Shown: positions 8,003-17,314 of the stretch, one piece after another
How positions within the stretch are numbered: the first letter of the stretch is position 1
Layout: each line of letters begins with the position of its first letter
Assembly (NCBI GenBank): GCA_964445695.1
Contig: CAYULF010000014.1
Span: 87,539 to 151,538 of the forward strand
DNA from: JAUIKM01 sp964445695
GTDB taxonomy: Bacteria > Bacteroidota > Ignavibacteria > Kapaibacteriales > UBA7675
Reading direction: 5' to 3'
DNA length: 64,000 nucleotides
The notes under the pieces: model-generated
The model's input: the letters and a program-made list of their open reading frames with translations, nothing else
What the model was told of the DNA's origin: nothing
Databases searched by the model: none
Translations under genes and position numbers: made by a program

Positions 8003-9853
8003 ATGACAGATTCACCTGTTCTTACGGCGGCCGTCACAGATGGTGCTGGCGCGGCCGTCATTCACATTGACAGCTCTACCAGCAACAAATTAATCATTAC
8101 GATAAACAATCAAACCGACAATGATATTACCATCGACAAGTTGACCGATCCGGCCAGTTCGAGCAACTACAACGTCATGTTCAAGCTGCCGAATGCACAA
8201 CTGTATTTCTACAGCGCACCTACCGTTGATGCCGCGTCAAAACCCGGCACGTGGAGTCTTGCCACGGGCCCGGCATCCGGCAGCGGTTGGATCGACGCGA
8301 TTTACGTGGCCACCAGCGAGGCCGGCACACTCAATCCCAAAGGGCAGGCGGGCGACAGTTTAACACTGGTGATCGACTACGAAAACGTCGTCCCGAGTGA
8401 TCCAAAAACACTGAGTCTGCTTGTTGAAGTCGCCTATCAAAACTTCACCGACTCTTCCGGAACGCCGATCAGCAACACATTGCCGACGCAATCCATGTCC
8501 CTGATGGCCAACGCCGGCAGACCATCGCCGATCCTTGGTGAATTTGTAGGGCCGCGGACTGTGCTCAACGACGGCACGACGCAACGGCAATTGACAATGC
8601 GACTGGTTAACCCTTCTCTGGATCCGGTGCAGCTTTTGGTACCGCCACAGGGCGAAGCCACACAAAGTTATATCGAGGTACTGCTGCCCGTGTCGGATGC
8701 GCCGCAGGACGCACCGTGGGCACTGTGCAGCAGCAGCGCATGGAGCCTGATCGACGTTGCCCTGGCCGGCAGCGCGGCAACGGGCTGGCAGGCAGAGAAG
8801 AGCGCCACGACCGCCGGATCAATTAAACTGATTCCCGATTACGCGAGCGTCACGAACATTCCGGCAGGAGGCGTCATTGAACTGCAACTCAACAATGTCG
8901 TTTCCGGCCTGGCCCCCGGCATCGTCCAGGTGCAGGTTGCACTGCACCGCTTTGCGTTGATCGGCACACAGACATTCGGAGCCACGCTGGAGAAGTCACC
9001 GCTGATATACAACAACGGTTCGGGCAGCGGAATGAAGCTGAATGCCGGGACGCTTGGCGTGGACAACGCACTGATCCTGTTGGGCGACAGCGATGACATA
9101 TTAACGCATATCGTCCAATTCGGAGCCGGAACGGCCCTGCAGGTAGACGGCGGCGACGTACAATTCAGTCATAATCTTACAACCGCCAGCGCCGCCATTT
9201 CAGGTACATTGTCAGCGAATAGTGTAAATGCAAACAGCGGGAATATCAGCGGCGGGTTTTCAGCAAGCACTGCTTCATTCGGTTATGATCTGTCAGTTAA
9301 CAATAATCTGATAGCCGATGGCGGAGTTTACCTTTGCCAGGCGCCCGATTACTCCAAAGGCACAGTGGGAATCGGCGGCACAAATTACGGCAACGTACAA
9401 CTCCAGATTACCAACACGCAGAGCACGGGTTTTGCACTTCAAATTCATGCGCCCGGTCTGTCCTCAGGCAATTCCTGGTGGGCGCTCAGTGTCACGGGAG
9501 ATTGCATTAACAGCACCGGCTCCTGGTACAGATTTTCCGATATCAATCTCAAACAACAGGTCGTCCCATTTACCGACGGACTTGACTGCCTGCTCAAATT
9601 GGATCCTATCAGCTTCAACTTCAAGGAAGAAGCTGATCTGGGCTCCGGCAAACACGTTGGGCTTTCCGCCCAGGAGCTCGGGAAAGTTGCGCCTTATATG
9701 ATGGGCAAAGCCAGGCTCAAACCAGACAGAGAAGAAGAGTTTCTGGCGATGGACCCCGGCCCGCTGACTTACATGCTGATTAACGCCGTCAAGGAACTGC
9801 ACGCCGAGATCGAAACACTTAAGTCTAAAATTGACACGCTCGAACATAGCTGA
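8003..9853 (+). CDS. Cassette gene 1: tail-fibre-like protein with S74 intramolecular chaperone
   Basis: 616 aa. Residues 1-350 are beta-rich with no signal peptide. About 390-480 is a Ser/Ala/Asn/Gly-rich stretch like trimeric fibre shafts (SGTLSANSVNANSGNISGG). The last 105 residues match the peptidase S74 / tailspike-chaperone domain: SDINLKQQ at 512 (canonical SDxxLK), LLKLDPISFNFKEE, HVGLSAQELGKVAP, then a C-terminal helix ending in a coiled coil. Ser512 and Lys517 have the spacing of the catalytic dyad that cuts the chaperone off after it has trimerised the fibre. The product is therefore probably a trimeric, self-processed fibre. In phages such proteins bind hosts; here no capsid, tube, sheath or baseplate gene of recognisable type is nearby. 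It is the first gene of a five-gene operon, 49 bases before the next. No clear ribosome site precedes the ATG. Confidence 0.85.
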   Translation: MTDSPVLTAAVTDGAGAAVIHIDSSTSNKLIITINNQTDNDITIDKLTDPASSSNYNVMFKLPNAQLYFYSAPTVDAASKPGTWSLATGPASGSGWIDAIYVATSEAGTLNPKGQAGDSLTLVIDYENVVPSDPKTLSLLVEVAYQNFTDSSGTPISNTLPTQSMSLMANAGRPSPILGEFVGPRTVLNDGTTQRQLTMRLVNPSLDPVQLLVPPQGEATQSYIEVLLPVSDAPQDAPWALCSSSAWSLIDVALAGSAATGWQAEKSATTAGSIKLIPDYASVTNIPAGGVIELQLNNVVSGLAPGIVQVQVALHRFALIGTQTFGATLEKSPLIYNNGSGSGMKLNAGTLGVDNALILLGDSDDILTHIVQFGAGTALQVDGGDVQFSHNLTTASAAISGTLSANSVNANSGNISGGFSASTASFGYDLSVNNNLIADGGVYLCQAPDYSKGTVGIGGTNYGNVQLQITNTQSTGFALQIHAPGLSSGNSWWALSVTGDCINSTGSWYRFSDINLKQQVVPFTDGLDCLLKLDPISFNFKEEADLGSGKHVGLSAQELGKVAPYMMGKARLKPDREEEFLAMDPGPLTYMLINAVKELHAEIETLKSKIDTLEHS

Positions 9854-9902
9854 GCCGCCGCCTTTAAACAACGGATAACAACCTGACCGGAATACAAGAT
9901 CA

Positions 9903-12900
9903 ATGAGCGACATACTACTGGTCCCGCTGGAACTAACCGCGCTGCAAACAGATGGAACGACCAAACTCGCCGCAGCGCTGGCCGATTTCACCAAACTGCC
10001 CTACTATTACCTTGAACCGCCGGCGGAAGAAACGACGGGATCACAGGAATCGGAAGGGCAGCCTCCTCCTCCCCCGCCGGCGTCGGGCAGCGGCTTCAAC
10101 GGCGATCAGGCCTTTCTGAGTGAAACGGTCTTCCGCGCGCCCAATCCCGCCTATGACGGCGATGACGACACCTGGACGCCGCCGGCCGGATTGCATCTGC
10201 ACTGGAAATTGCCGCACGCACTGACGACGCGACGCAAAGACCCGGACAGCGGCGACCAGGCCCGCTTTCCGCAGACGCCCAACCGCTGGATGATTGTACT
10301 TTCAACTAAAAGCGGCGATGACTGGGAGGAACAGGACGCCTGGGTTGTCGAAAGCGACTTCCTGTATCCCGGCCCAATGGCCAACCCGGTGCCCTGCGGC
10401 GTCGACGCCATTTCCTTCCCGATAGCCCCACCCGAAGCGTTCAATGAGCTGTTAAACACGCCCGTTTCGCCTGCAGAAGCCGACGCTACGGCGCAGGACA
10501 TGGCCGACTATCCATTCATGTACCAGGCGCCGTTCCGCTGTATGGGCCGGAAGCTACCGCTGTTAACATGGCAGGCCGACGGCGGTGTAAACGACTATCT
10601 GCCTGCGTTCAATCCGGCCGGATTAACCGCCGTGGGTTACGGCCACCCGCTGTTTGCCGCCGTTTATTCCAATTGTTTCAGTGTGTTCGGCTTTCACGAT
10701 GACTTGAACACTGCGACGTTTCCGCGGCGTTACGATCTGATTGGATGGTACGAAGATGCCGACAGTGATTGCCTGTCGCTGTTTCAGAACCCGGCCCCAG
10801 GCACGACGGCCTGGGATATGTTGAAAAACGAATACAACTGGACCAGCGGCGACACTAGCGGCGAGTTCCCCTCCCTGAGCGTGTACTATGCCAGACTGGA
10901 AATTGATGCCGCGCTCAGCGGCAACCTGCCATCCGACAGCGCGACGCTCACCGTTGGAAATACAGCCACCGAGGCGCTCGCGGCCAGACTTGCGCAATCA
11001 CTGCAAAGTGATGCCGCCGATCAGGCTGTGGTGGAAGAACAACTGGAAGCAATGGGCCTGAGCCCGCAGCTTGGAAATGAAAATATCGACCTGGGCGCAA
11101 AGTTCGTCGGAGCCCGCCATGCCAAAGGTTTTAACAAGATCCACGGCGGCAGCCTGTGGTCGGTGCGAGTTAAAAGCAGCGCAGCATCGGCGCAGCCCCC
11201 AAGCCTGGATCAAAATGCACAGGCATCATTGCCCGGTCGCCTGGCGAATATGCTGAATAACGTCAACGTGCTGCAGTCGGCATTCGACGACTCCTGGGAC
11301 GACATCAACTCATTGCGAAAGCGGGCATTCGCGGACTGGTATCGGCTGGAGTTCCAGCGAGTGGCCGTACCCGGCGGCAACCCGTCATTGCCGTCGCTGA
11401 ATGATATTTTGCACTATTCGCGCAGCAGTGTGTTAAATCCGTTGCAGGAACGAACAGCCTTCACCGGACAGATAAGTTATTCCGTCGATGCCGAGGGAAG
11501 GCCCGTCGTCAGCGCCGCTGACAGCGTCGCATCCTACGATCTGACAGTCCAGTACAGCATGGCGCAGCAGTTGGTGCAAGCTATTGACGCATTAAGTCAA
11601 CAACTGGCTTTGTACAATTCCGGCAACAGCGCCGCAAGCTCCGGTCTGCAATTCTATCTGATTCGCAAAGGAGCGCCGCGTTTTTACCGACCGACGGATC
11701 CGGCGGTGCTTCTGGAAGGCGCGGCGCTCGACAGAGACGATCAGGCTGCTTCCTCCGCGGCGCTTGACTGCGGTACATGTACGGTGAACAATCCTGACAA
11801 CACCTTGTCGGAGAATCTGCGCAACCACGGCCTGACGTCGTCGGGGATTTTCAACACCATTCGCACTTCAATCAACGCACGGATTCAAAGCAGCAACAGC
11901 CCGGGCTACGACACTCAATCCGCACAACCCTGGAATCCGGTCGCGCTGGAGTGGTCCGCGCAGGTGTGGCCGGAAAAACGCAACACGGGAACCGGCGCCA
12001 CCGGCGAAGGAATAGAATACAACACCGATTTTGTTGCGGGAACGTATGCACTGGACGTCAATGCCGCCGATCTGAAACTTGCGGCCAAACCCTCGGCTCT
12101 GACCACGGCGGAAGCGCCCTATGACTACACCGGCAGGGTTGTTTTACTTTCACATGCACCGGCAAGTCTGCAGAATTCGATTCAAAACTACCTGATGCCT
12201 CTGTCCCTGTTTGACCTCAAACAGGGCGGCGCTCGCGGCCAGACTATCAGCAATGAAACGGACTATCAATACGATTCAAACCTGTTTACCTGGGCCAACA
12301 CAATCTTCGGAATTCCACTGCCGCCCTTTGCCGCCGAACTGAAAGACCCATCGACGCTCACGCCGACAGAGATAAACCAGCAACAGAGCGAAATCACCGC
12401 ATGGTTAAAACAACAGTACCCGTTTGAAACGGAAGTTAACAATGTTAAAGTGCTGATTGACCTGGCTACGCTTTTAACGGCGCACCCCGACTGGATCGAT
12501 TCACGTCCCGTCATCCTCGACGGCGCAGCCCTGGGCGTTTTTAGTTCACTCACAACCGCGGAACAGGCGCAGGATCCGGTGTTAACGGCGGTGCGGGCAT
12601 ATACCGCGGTTGCAGACACGTCCATGCTGTCGCAGGCGCTGAGCGGGTTTAACGATGCGCTGCTGACGCAGGAACGCGAGTTTCAACTACCCGTCTGGAA
12701 TTGGTGCGTGATGAATATTCCAGATGAAAAAGCCTATGCGCGCGACGTGGCCTGGAACCTGGACGGCATCTATACGGCACCCGTTTTTGACGGCGCATTT
12801 CTGCCGCTGCGCGCCGGACTGATGCAGGTTGCCGGCCTGACGCTGGTCGATTCCTTCGGTCAGTACCTGGCGTTGAATTACGGCGGTGCAAGCGCTACAC

Positions 12901-14102
12901 AGAAATCGGAACGCATGACAATTCTCGCCAATGTGGCGGCTTCCGTCGCCGATCCAGCAAATATTGCCACGGAGATGGAAAACCAGGAATACCTGTACCT
13001 GCCGCCGCGCTTTGCGCAGGAAACGCGATTAAACTTTCGCTGGTTGGCGGCCGATGCGGGCACGGTTTCGGGCAGCGGCGACGAACCGGAAATGAACGAC
13101 CATCCCGCAACCACTCCGGTGTGCGGCTGGGTGCTGCCCAACAATCTGGATGGAAACCTGGCAATCTATTCGGCTGCGGGCACAGCGCTCGGATCAATTG
13201 TCCAGAGCGATACCGGCGGCGCTTTTGCGCTGGCCTGGCAATCGGCGCCCGGCACCAACAACTATACGCCGCTCTCAAACCTGCCAAATCCGCATCTGTA
13301 TAACTTTGTCAACAACATTATTGACTGGGCGTCGGAAAGTCAAACGACGTGGACGGACTTCCTGTCGGGAATCAATGCGGCCCTGCAGAACATCGACCCT
13401 AAAAGTTTTGCGCAGCATCCGGCGCTTGCTCTGCTTATCGGCCGTCCGATGGCCCTGGTACGCACGAGTCTGCAGATTCAGACCAGAGGTTATGCCGACA
13501 TTGATCAGACTGTTGCCGCGTTTAACCACGACGAGAGCAAAAAACTGTTCACGCGTCTGACCAATGGTTTTGACGATGTAATTGTTCCCGTGCGCCTCGG
13601 CGAAGCCAATCAACTCAACGATGGCCTGGCGGCCTACTTTGTTGAAGACGGCACGGGCGGATTCATTGCGGGAAGCAACGGTCCGGCGCATTTCCCTGAG
13701 TCGGGACAAATCGGCGCAGCAGCCGACACGATCAGTTTAAGTCTGAGCGGCGATCCCCTGAAACTCAGTATGTTGGTCGACCCCAGAGGCTCGGTTCATG
13801 CCGCCTGCGGTTTCCTGCCGGTAAAGGACATCGCCATCCCGCCGGATCAGTTTGCCAATGTGTTAAGGTCGCTTTCCGTGACATTTTTAACCTCGCCGCT
13901 GATCACGCCTTTGCAGAGCGTCCAGTACCCGCTGCCGGCCGAAGCGGGCTACGGCTGGACCTGGTTCGACCGACCCGACGCAGCCGCCTGGAACCGCGTC
14001 GCCGACATTCAGAATACTTCACAGGCGGCAGCGTACCAGCAGCAACGCATTCTGGAAGGCTGGTTGAAGTTAAGCCCGCAAACAGACAAAGAAACAAATT
14101 GA
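9903..14102 (+). CDS. Cassette gene 2: giant protein of unknown function (1399 aa)
   Basis: Begins MSDILLVPLELTALQ after a CCGGAA ribosome site. No signal peptide, no membrane helix. A run of Pro residues (QPPPPPPASGSG, about 53-64) separates a short N-terminal part from the bulk. The middle contains paired-Cys DCGTCTVNN. The C-terminal third has LALLIGRPMALVRTSL and later VIVPVRLGEANQLNDGLAAYF, which look like conserved-family motifs although I cannot name the family. Codon use matches the flanking housekeeping genes. It is 12 bases ahead of gene 3 and surely co-transcribed. Size, lack of export signal and operon suggest a structural component of a cytoplasmic assembly, or cargo released by another route; both are inference. 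Confidence 0.85.
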   Translation: MSDILLVPLELTALQTDGTTKLAAALADFTKLPYYYLEPPAEETTGSQESEGQPPPPPPASGSGFNGDQAFLSETVFRAPNPAYDGDDDTWTPPAGLHLHWKLPHALTTRRKDPDSGDQARFPQTPNRWMIVLSTKSGDDWEEQDAWVVESDFLYPGPMANPVPCGVDAISFPIAPPEAFNELLNTPVSPAEADATAQDMADYPFMYQAPFRCMGRKLPLLTWQADGGVNDYLPAFNPAGLTAVGYGHPLFAAVYSNCFSVFGFHDDLNTATFPRRYDLIGWYEDADSDCLSLFQNPAPGTTAWDMLKNEYNWTSGDTSGEFPSLSVYYARLEIDAALSGNLPSDSATLTVGNTATEALAARLAQSLQSDAADQAVVEEQLEAMGLSPQLGNENIDLGAKFVGARHAKGFNKIHGGSLWSVRVKSSAASAQPPSLDQNAQASLPGRLANMLNNVNVLQSAFDDSWDDINSLRKRAFADWYRLEFQRVAVPGGNPSLPSLNDILHYSRSSVLNPLQERTAFTGQISYSVDAEGRPVVSAADSVASYDLTVQYSMAQQLVQAIDALSQQLALYNSGNSAASSGLQFYLIRKGAPRFYRPTDPAVLLEGAALDRDDQAASSAALDCGTCTVNNPDNTLSENLRNHGLTSSGIFNTIRTSINARIQSSNSPGYDTQSAQPWNPVALEWSAQVWPEKRNTGTGATGEGIEYNTDFVAGTYALDVNAADLKLAAKPSALTTAEAPYDYTGRVVLLSHAPASLQNSIQNYLMPLSLFDLKQGGARGQTISNETDYQYDSNLFTWANTIFGIPLPPFAAELKDPSTLTPTEINQQQSEITAWLKQQYPFETEVNNVKVLIDLATLLTAHPDWIDSRPVILDGAALGVFSSLTTAEQAQDPVLTAVRAYTAVADTSMLSQALSGFNDALLTQEREFQLPVWNWCVMNIPDEKAYARDVAWNLDGIYTAPVFDGAFLPLRAGLMQVAGLTLVDSFGQYLALNYGGASATQKSERMTILANVAASVADPANIATEMENQEYLYLPPRFAQETRLNFRWLAADAGTVSGSGDEPEMNDHPATTPVCGWVLPNNLDGNLAIYSAAGTALGSIVQSDTGGAFALAWQSAPGTNNYTPLSNLPNPHLYNFVNNIIDWASESQTTWTDFLSGINAALQNIDPKSFAQHPALALLIGRPMALVRTSLQIQTRGYADIDQTVAAFNHDESKKLFTRLTNGFDDVIVPVRLGEANQLNDGLAAYFVEDGTGGFIAGSNGPAHFPESGQIGAAADTISLSLSGDPLKLSMLVDPRGSVHAACGFLPVKDIAIPPDQFANVLRSLSVTFLTSPLITPLQSVQYPLPAEAGYGWTWFDRPDAAAWNRVADIQNTSQAAAYQQQRILEGWLKLSPQTDKETN

Positions 14103-14114
14103 GAGATACAAATA

Positions 14115-17100
14115 ATGCCCGGTACTTTTAAGGACATCTTTACGTACGCCGGCCCCGCCGGCGAGGATGGGTTTTACACTTTTCTTGGGGACAGCCAGAA
14201 TTCAATGGATTGTCATGAAACCATGCTGGAGCTGTTCCTGAACGTTCTCAAGTTGTCCAGCATACAATATCGCACCGGCGCTTTTCCCGCTCCGTCACCT
14301 GTCGCCGCTATCCCCGACGCAGCAACGCTTGACAATTTGTTAAACATTGTTCCGGAAGACCTGCAGGATCCGCTGACGCAGGTGATGTATGAGCAGTTTG
14401 CCATAGTGACAGACCCGGTTACGATCGGAACCAATGCCTGGTACATTAAAACATCGACCGATGCCGCTTCCACTGCGGAACTGCAGAGTGCCGTCGATGA
14501 CGTGCGCGCTTTCAACTATGCAAACGAATACAATTCACTCCGCACTATTTACGCGTCAGAACCCTGGGCTGTGGGAATACCGGCTGCCATCGCACTTACG
14601 AACATGCAAAGTCCGCCTGCCAAAGCAGCGGTCATTACCGCCATCAATAACCTTGGCACATGGATAGTCGCGCATGATCCTCAGTTGGTTGCGCTAACGA
14701 CCCTTGGCGCAAAGACTGCGGCCGCCGACATTCTGACCGATGTATTCGGCGACAATCCCGTTGAAAATGTGCAGCCTGAGCTGTTTGCAACAGCCCTCGT
14801 TAAAAAAATAAAGATGAAGGGATATTTAGAAGTCACGAATCCGATCCCAGCATCCAAAACAGCCAAGAGGGTATTTTTTGAAGATGTCCAGACAAATCTG
14901 AAGATGGCGGGCACAATCTGGCAAACTACCCCGGACCTGAAAGTCCTTGCCGACCAGATTAACGCAATCGCCCCAAGTGACATCCTGAAGAATCCAACGA
15001 AAGTCACCAGCACGTTTGATAAAATTTGCGAGGTGTTTAATCAGGCTCTTGTGAATCCAGCAACAGTCGCGAGCGCCAGGCAACAAATTCTTGCAATCCT
15101 TACGGCATTTAACAGCAACACAACTTCTGTGGCTGACTTTTTGTTAACTCGCCTTCAGGAAGCATGCGCCGGCCTGGCCACAACCTTGAATCCTGATCCA
15201 CAAATGCTTAACGGATGGGTAGATGAAATCAACATGGCAGTCCCCACGACGATCCACTACTCCGAAATTGATGGACTGATGGAACTTGTTGTGGATCAAT
15301 TGTCGCAACTCCAGTTAACGTATCAATCTATAAACGTGACCCTGTTTGCGTTTACAAACTACGATGACATTGAAGCAAAATTGCCGACTGCACCATTTTC
15401 ACCTGGCGGTTCCGCATCCGATTCAGACCTTGTTTTAGTTGCCGCAGATGCTAGCGAAGATGGCAATGTCTACAGCCGTCCCATTTTTGGCGTCTTTACA
15501 ACATATAATGCCGGCACTCACGAGACCTTCCTTAAATTTTTCAACATCAGCAATATTTCCGCCGGTACGTTTTACTTCAGCGATCCAAACGATCCGGCGG
15601 GAGTAAAACAGGACTTCTTTCCGGATCCTGTGTCGGAATCGACTGTGACATTCAATTTTGCCGAAGCCACGATAGAGAATTCCAAGGTTGTTCCCGCCGG
15701 CGGACTTGCCGGTTACCCGGAAGGTATTCCCTATAGAATGATGAACGGACCCGGCACTTCAAACACCGTCTTTTACAATGTGATCAGAAATATTTCGAAG
15801 TGGAAGGCGCTTGATGGCAGACTCAGTTACGATGCCATCTACCAGACCGTCTTTACTGCACCGGACACTGTCGGCATCCTTACACATTTGATCTGGTATC
15901 TGAGCACCGGCGACCTGGACCGAACCGATAAAATTGACGACGAATTATGCCTGTGGCAATGGATGGCGCCAGAGGAATACAAGGCGATGTTTTCAAGGCT
16001 CCCCGACCTCCTGCAACTGCCCGCGGAACGCAACATAGACAATTTTGACGGCGCAATTGAGCTGATCGACAGGCAAACAGCCAATGGATTCAATTCGGTC
16101 CTTCAATTCGCAATAGCAACAGATTCCGGCAGTGCCGGAACATACGTTCTGACCAACACTCCCTCCAACTTCATGCCGGAAATAATCAATGACCTTTTGG
16201 AGCGGGAATCCGGCACCGTTACCGCTTCTGCTCCTCTGGCCGATCACGCGCGGGAGCTGCTGTCTGTATTCAATTTTCACTACTACAGAAAAATTGATCC
16301 CGACATCGAAACTGTTATCAAATGCCTGCCCGCCGCCCACCGACCGGCATCACTTGCGGATGGAATCGACGTAACAGATTGGTACCCCGACCGTCCCACA
16401 GAGTGTCAGAATATTATTGCGATGAACAACCCGCTTTCTTTCAGGCTTCCGCACAACATCGCCTTTTTTAAACTGTATACCGCGGCCAATGCTCCGGCCG
16501 GAATTAAACTGAAGAACAAAGGCGCCAATCTGTATCGCGCCGGAGGCAAACGCCTCGCCGCGGGCAGCGTAATGGCAGCGCTGCGCAACGACATGAATAC
16601 ACCACCTGCCGTACCGGGCACTAACAGCAGCTTGCCGGCTACAGCCATGAGCAGTTGGGAACTCGACAACTCGGCAGACGCCCGGGCGGCCTGGCAGAAC
16701 CTGATTTACTCCGCAAGAAACGACCTGCCTGTCGATCAGGAGTGGTGTCACCTGCTGGGTCACGGCGACGGCGGCGACGAACGCCTGGGCAATTTCGCCA
16801 GCGGCAGTTTTCACTGCAACACCGAACAACTGGCAATGGAATCGAAGAACCGCCGGGCAATTACCCGGAGCGCGGCCAAAGGGACCTATACACTGCGCAG
16901 CACGGCCTACCTGTTTAGTGATGGCAAGGTACTGTTAAAGAACAACTATCTGAGCAGCGACAAAACGTACGCAAGAATGACCAGTCTGTATTCCGCCCTG
17001 CGCAAGCCCGATCCTGCGCCGCCGCCGATCAACAAGCCGGGAACAGTGCTGCCCTTTGCGGCTCTATTCAGATACAAAATGTATGCAGACGTTGCCGGAG

Positions 17101-17303
17101 CGGCCCCGGGCGGCGCAGTGACACGCGCACAGTTTAACAAATTGTTTGACCATCTGTTCGAAGGCCAGAGTGAGTTTATGGACCAGTATCAATTTAACAT
17201 TCTCAAATATCCTGCCTGGTTTTGCCTGGTGGGGATGGATGCATTCCAGCTATGGTATGCTGAACAAACCGACGCAGACATGCAGGTAGAAGCAAGCGCC
17301 TGA
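14115..17303 (+). CDS. Cassette gene 3: giant protein with nuclease-like His motif (1062 aa)
   Basis: Begins MPGTFKDIFTYAGPAGEDGFY, 12 bases after gene 2. No signal peptide or membrane helix. Residues 1-560 are mixed helix and loop; this part is clearly less GC-rich than its neighbours. Near the C-terminus is WCHLLGHGDGGDERLGNF (877-894), followed by SGSFHCNTEQ and LAMES. The order His, Gly-His, Gly-Gly, Asn-Phe, Gly-Ser, Asn-Thr-Glu, Glu resembles the metal-binding His/Asn core of beta-beta-alpha nucleases (DNA/RNA non-specific endonucleases and related toxin domains). Candidate catalytic residues are His879 or His883 and Asn902. This is a motif-level resemblance only. If true, the cassette carries an enzymatic effector; otherwise it may be a metal-binding structural site. 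Confidence 0.8.
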   Translation: MPGTFKDIFTYAGPAGEDGFYTFLGDSQNSMDCHETMLELFLNVLKLSSIQYRTGAFPAPSPVAAIPDAATLDNLLNIVPEDLQDPLTQVMYEQFAIVTDPVTIGTNAWYIKTSTDAASTAELQSAVDDVRAFNYANEYNSLRTIYASEPWAVGIPAAIALTNMQSPPAKAAVITAINNLGTWIVAHDPQLVALTTLGAKTAAADILTDVFGDNPVENVQPELFATALVKKIKMKGYLEVTNPIPASKTAKRVFFEDVQTNLKMAGTIWQTTPDLKVLADQINAIAPSDILKNPTKVTSTFDKICEVFNQALVNPATVASARQQILAILTAFNSNTTSVADFLLTRLQEACAGLATTLNPDPQMLNGWVDEINMAVPTTIHYSEIDGLMELVVDQLSQLQLTYQSINVTLFAFTNYDDIEAKLPTAPFSPGGSASDSDLVLVAADASEDGNVYSRPIFGVFTTYNAGTHETFLKFFNISNISAGTFYFSDPNDPAGVKQDFFPDPVSESTVTFNFAEATIENSKVVPAGGLAGYPEGIPYRMMNGPGTSNTVFYNVIRNISKWKALDGRLSYDAIYQTVFTAPDTVGILTHLIWYLSTGDLDRTDKIDDELCLWQWMAPEEYKAMFSRLPDLLQLPAERNIDNFDGAIELIDRQTANGFNSVLQFAIATDSGSAGTYVLTNTPSNFMPEIINDLLERESGTVTASAPLADHARELLSVFNFHYYRKIDPDIETVIKCLPAAHRPASLADGIDVTDWYPDRPTECQNIIAMNNPLSFRLPHNIAFFKLYTAANAPAGIKLKNKGANLYRAGGKRLAAGSVMAALRNDMNTPPAVPGTNSSLPATAMSSWELDNSADARAAWQNLIYSARNDLPVDQEWCHLLGHGDGGDERLGNFASGSFHCNTEQLAMESKNRRAITRSAAKGTYTLRSTAYLFSDGKVLLKNNYLSSDKTYARMTSLYSALRKPDPAPPPINKPGTVLPFAALFRYKMYADVAGAAPGGAVTRAQFNKLFDHLFEGQSEFMDQYQFNILKYPAWFCLVGMDAFQLWYAEQTDADMQVEASA

Positions 17304-17314
17304 ACGAGAGTACT

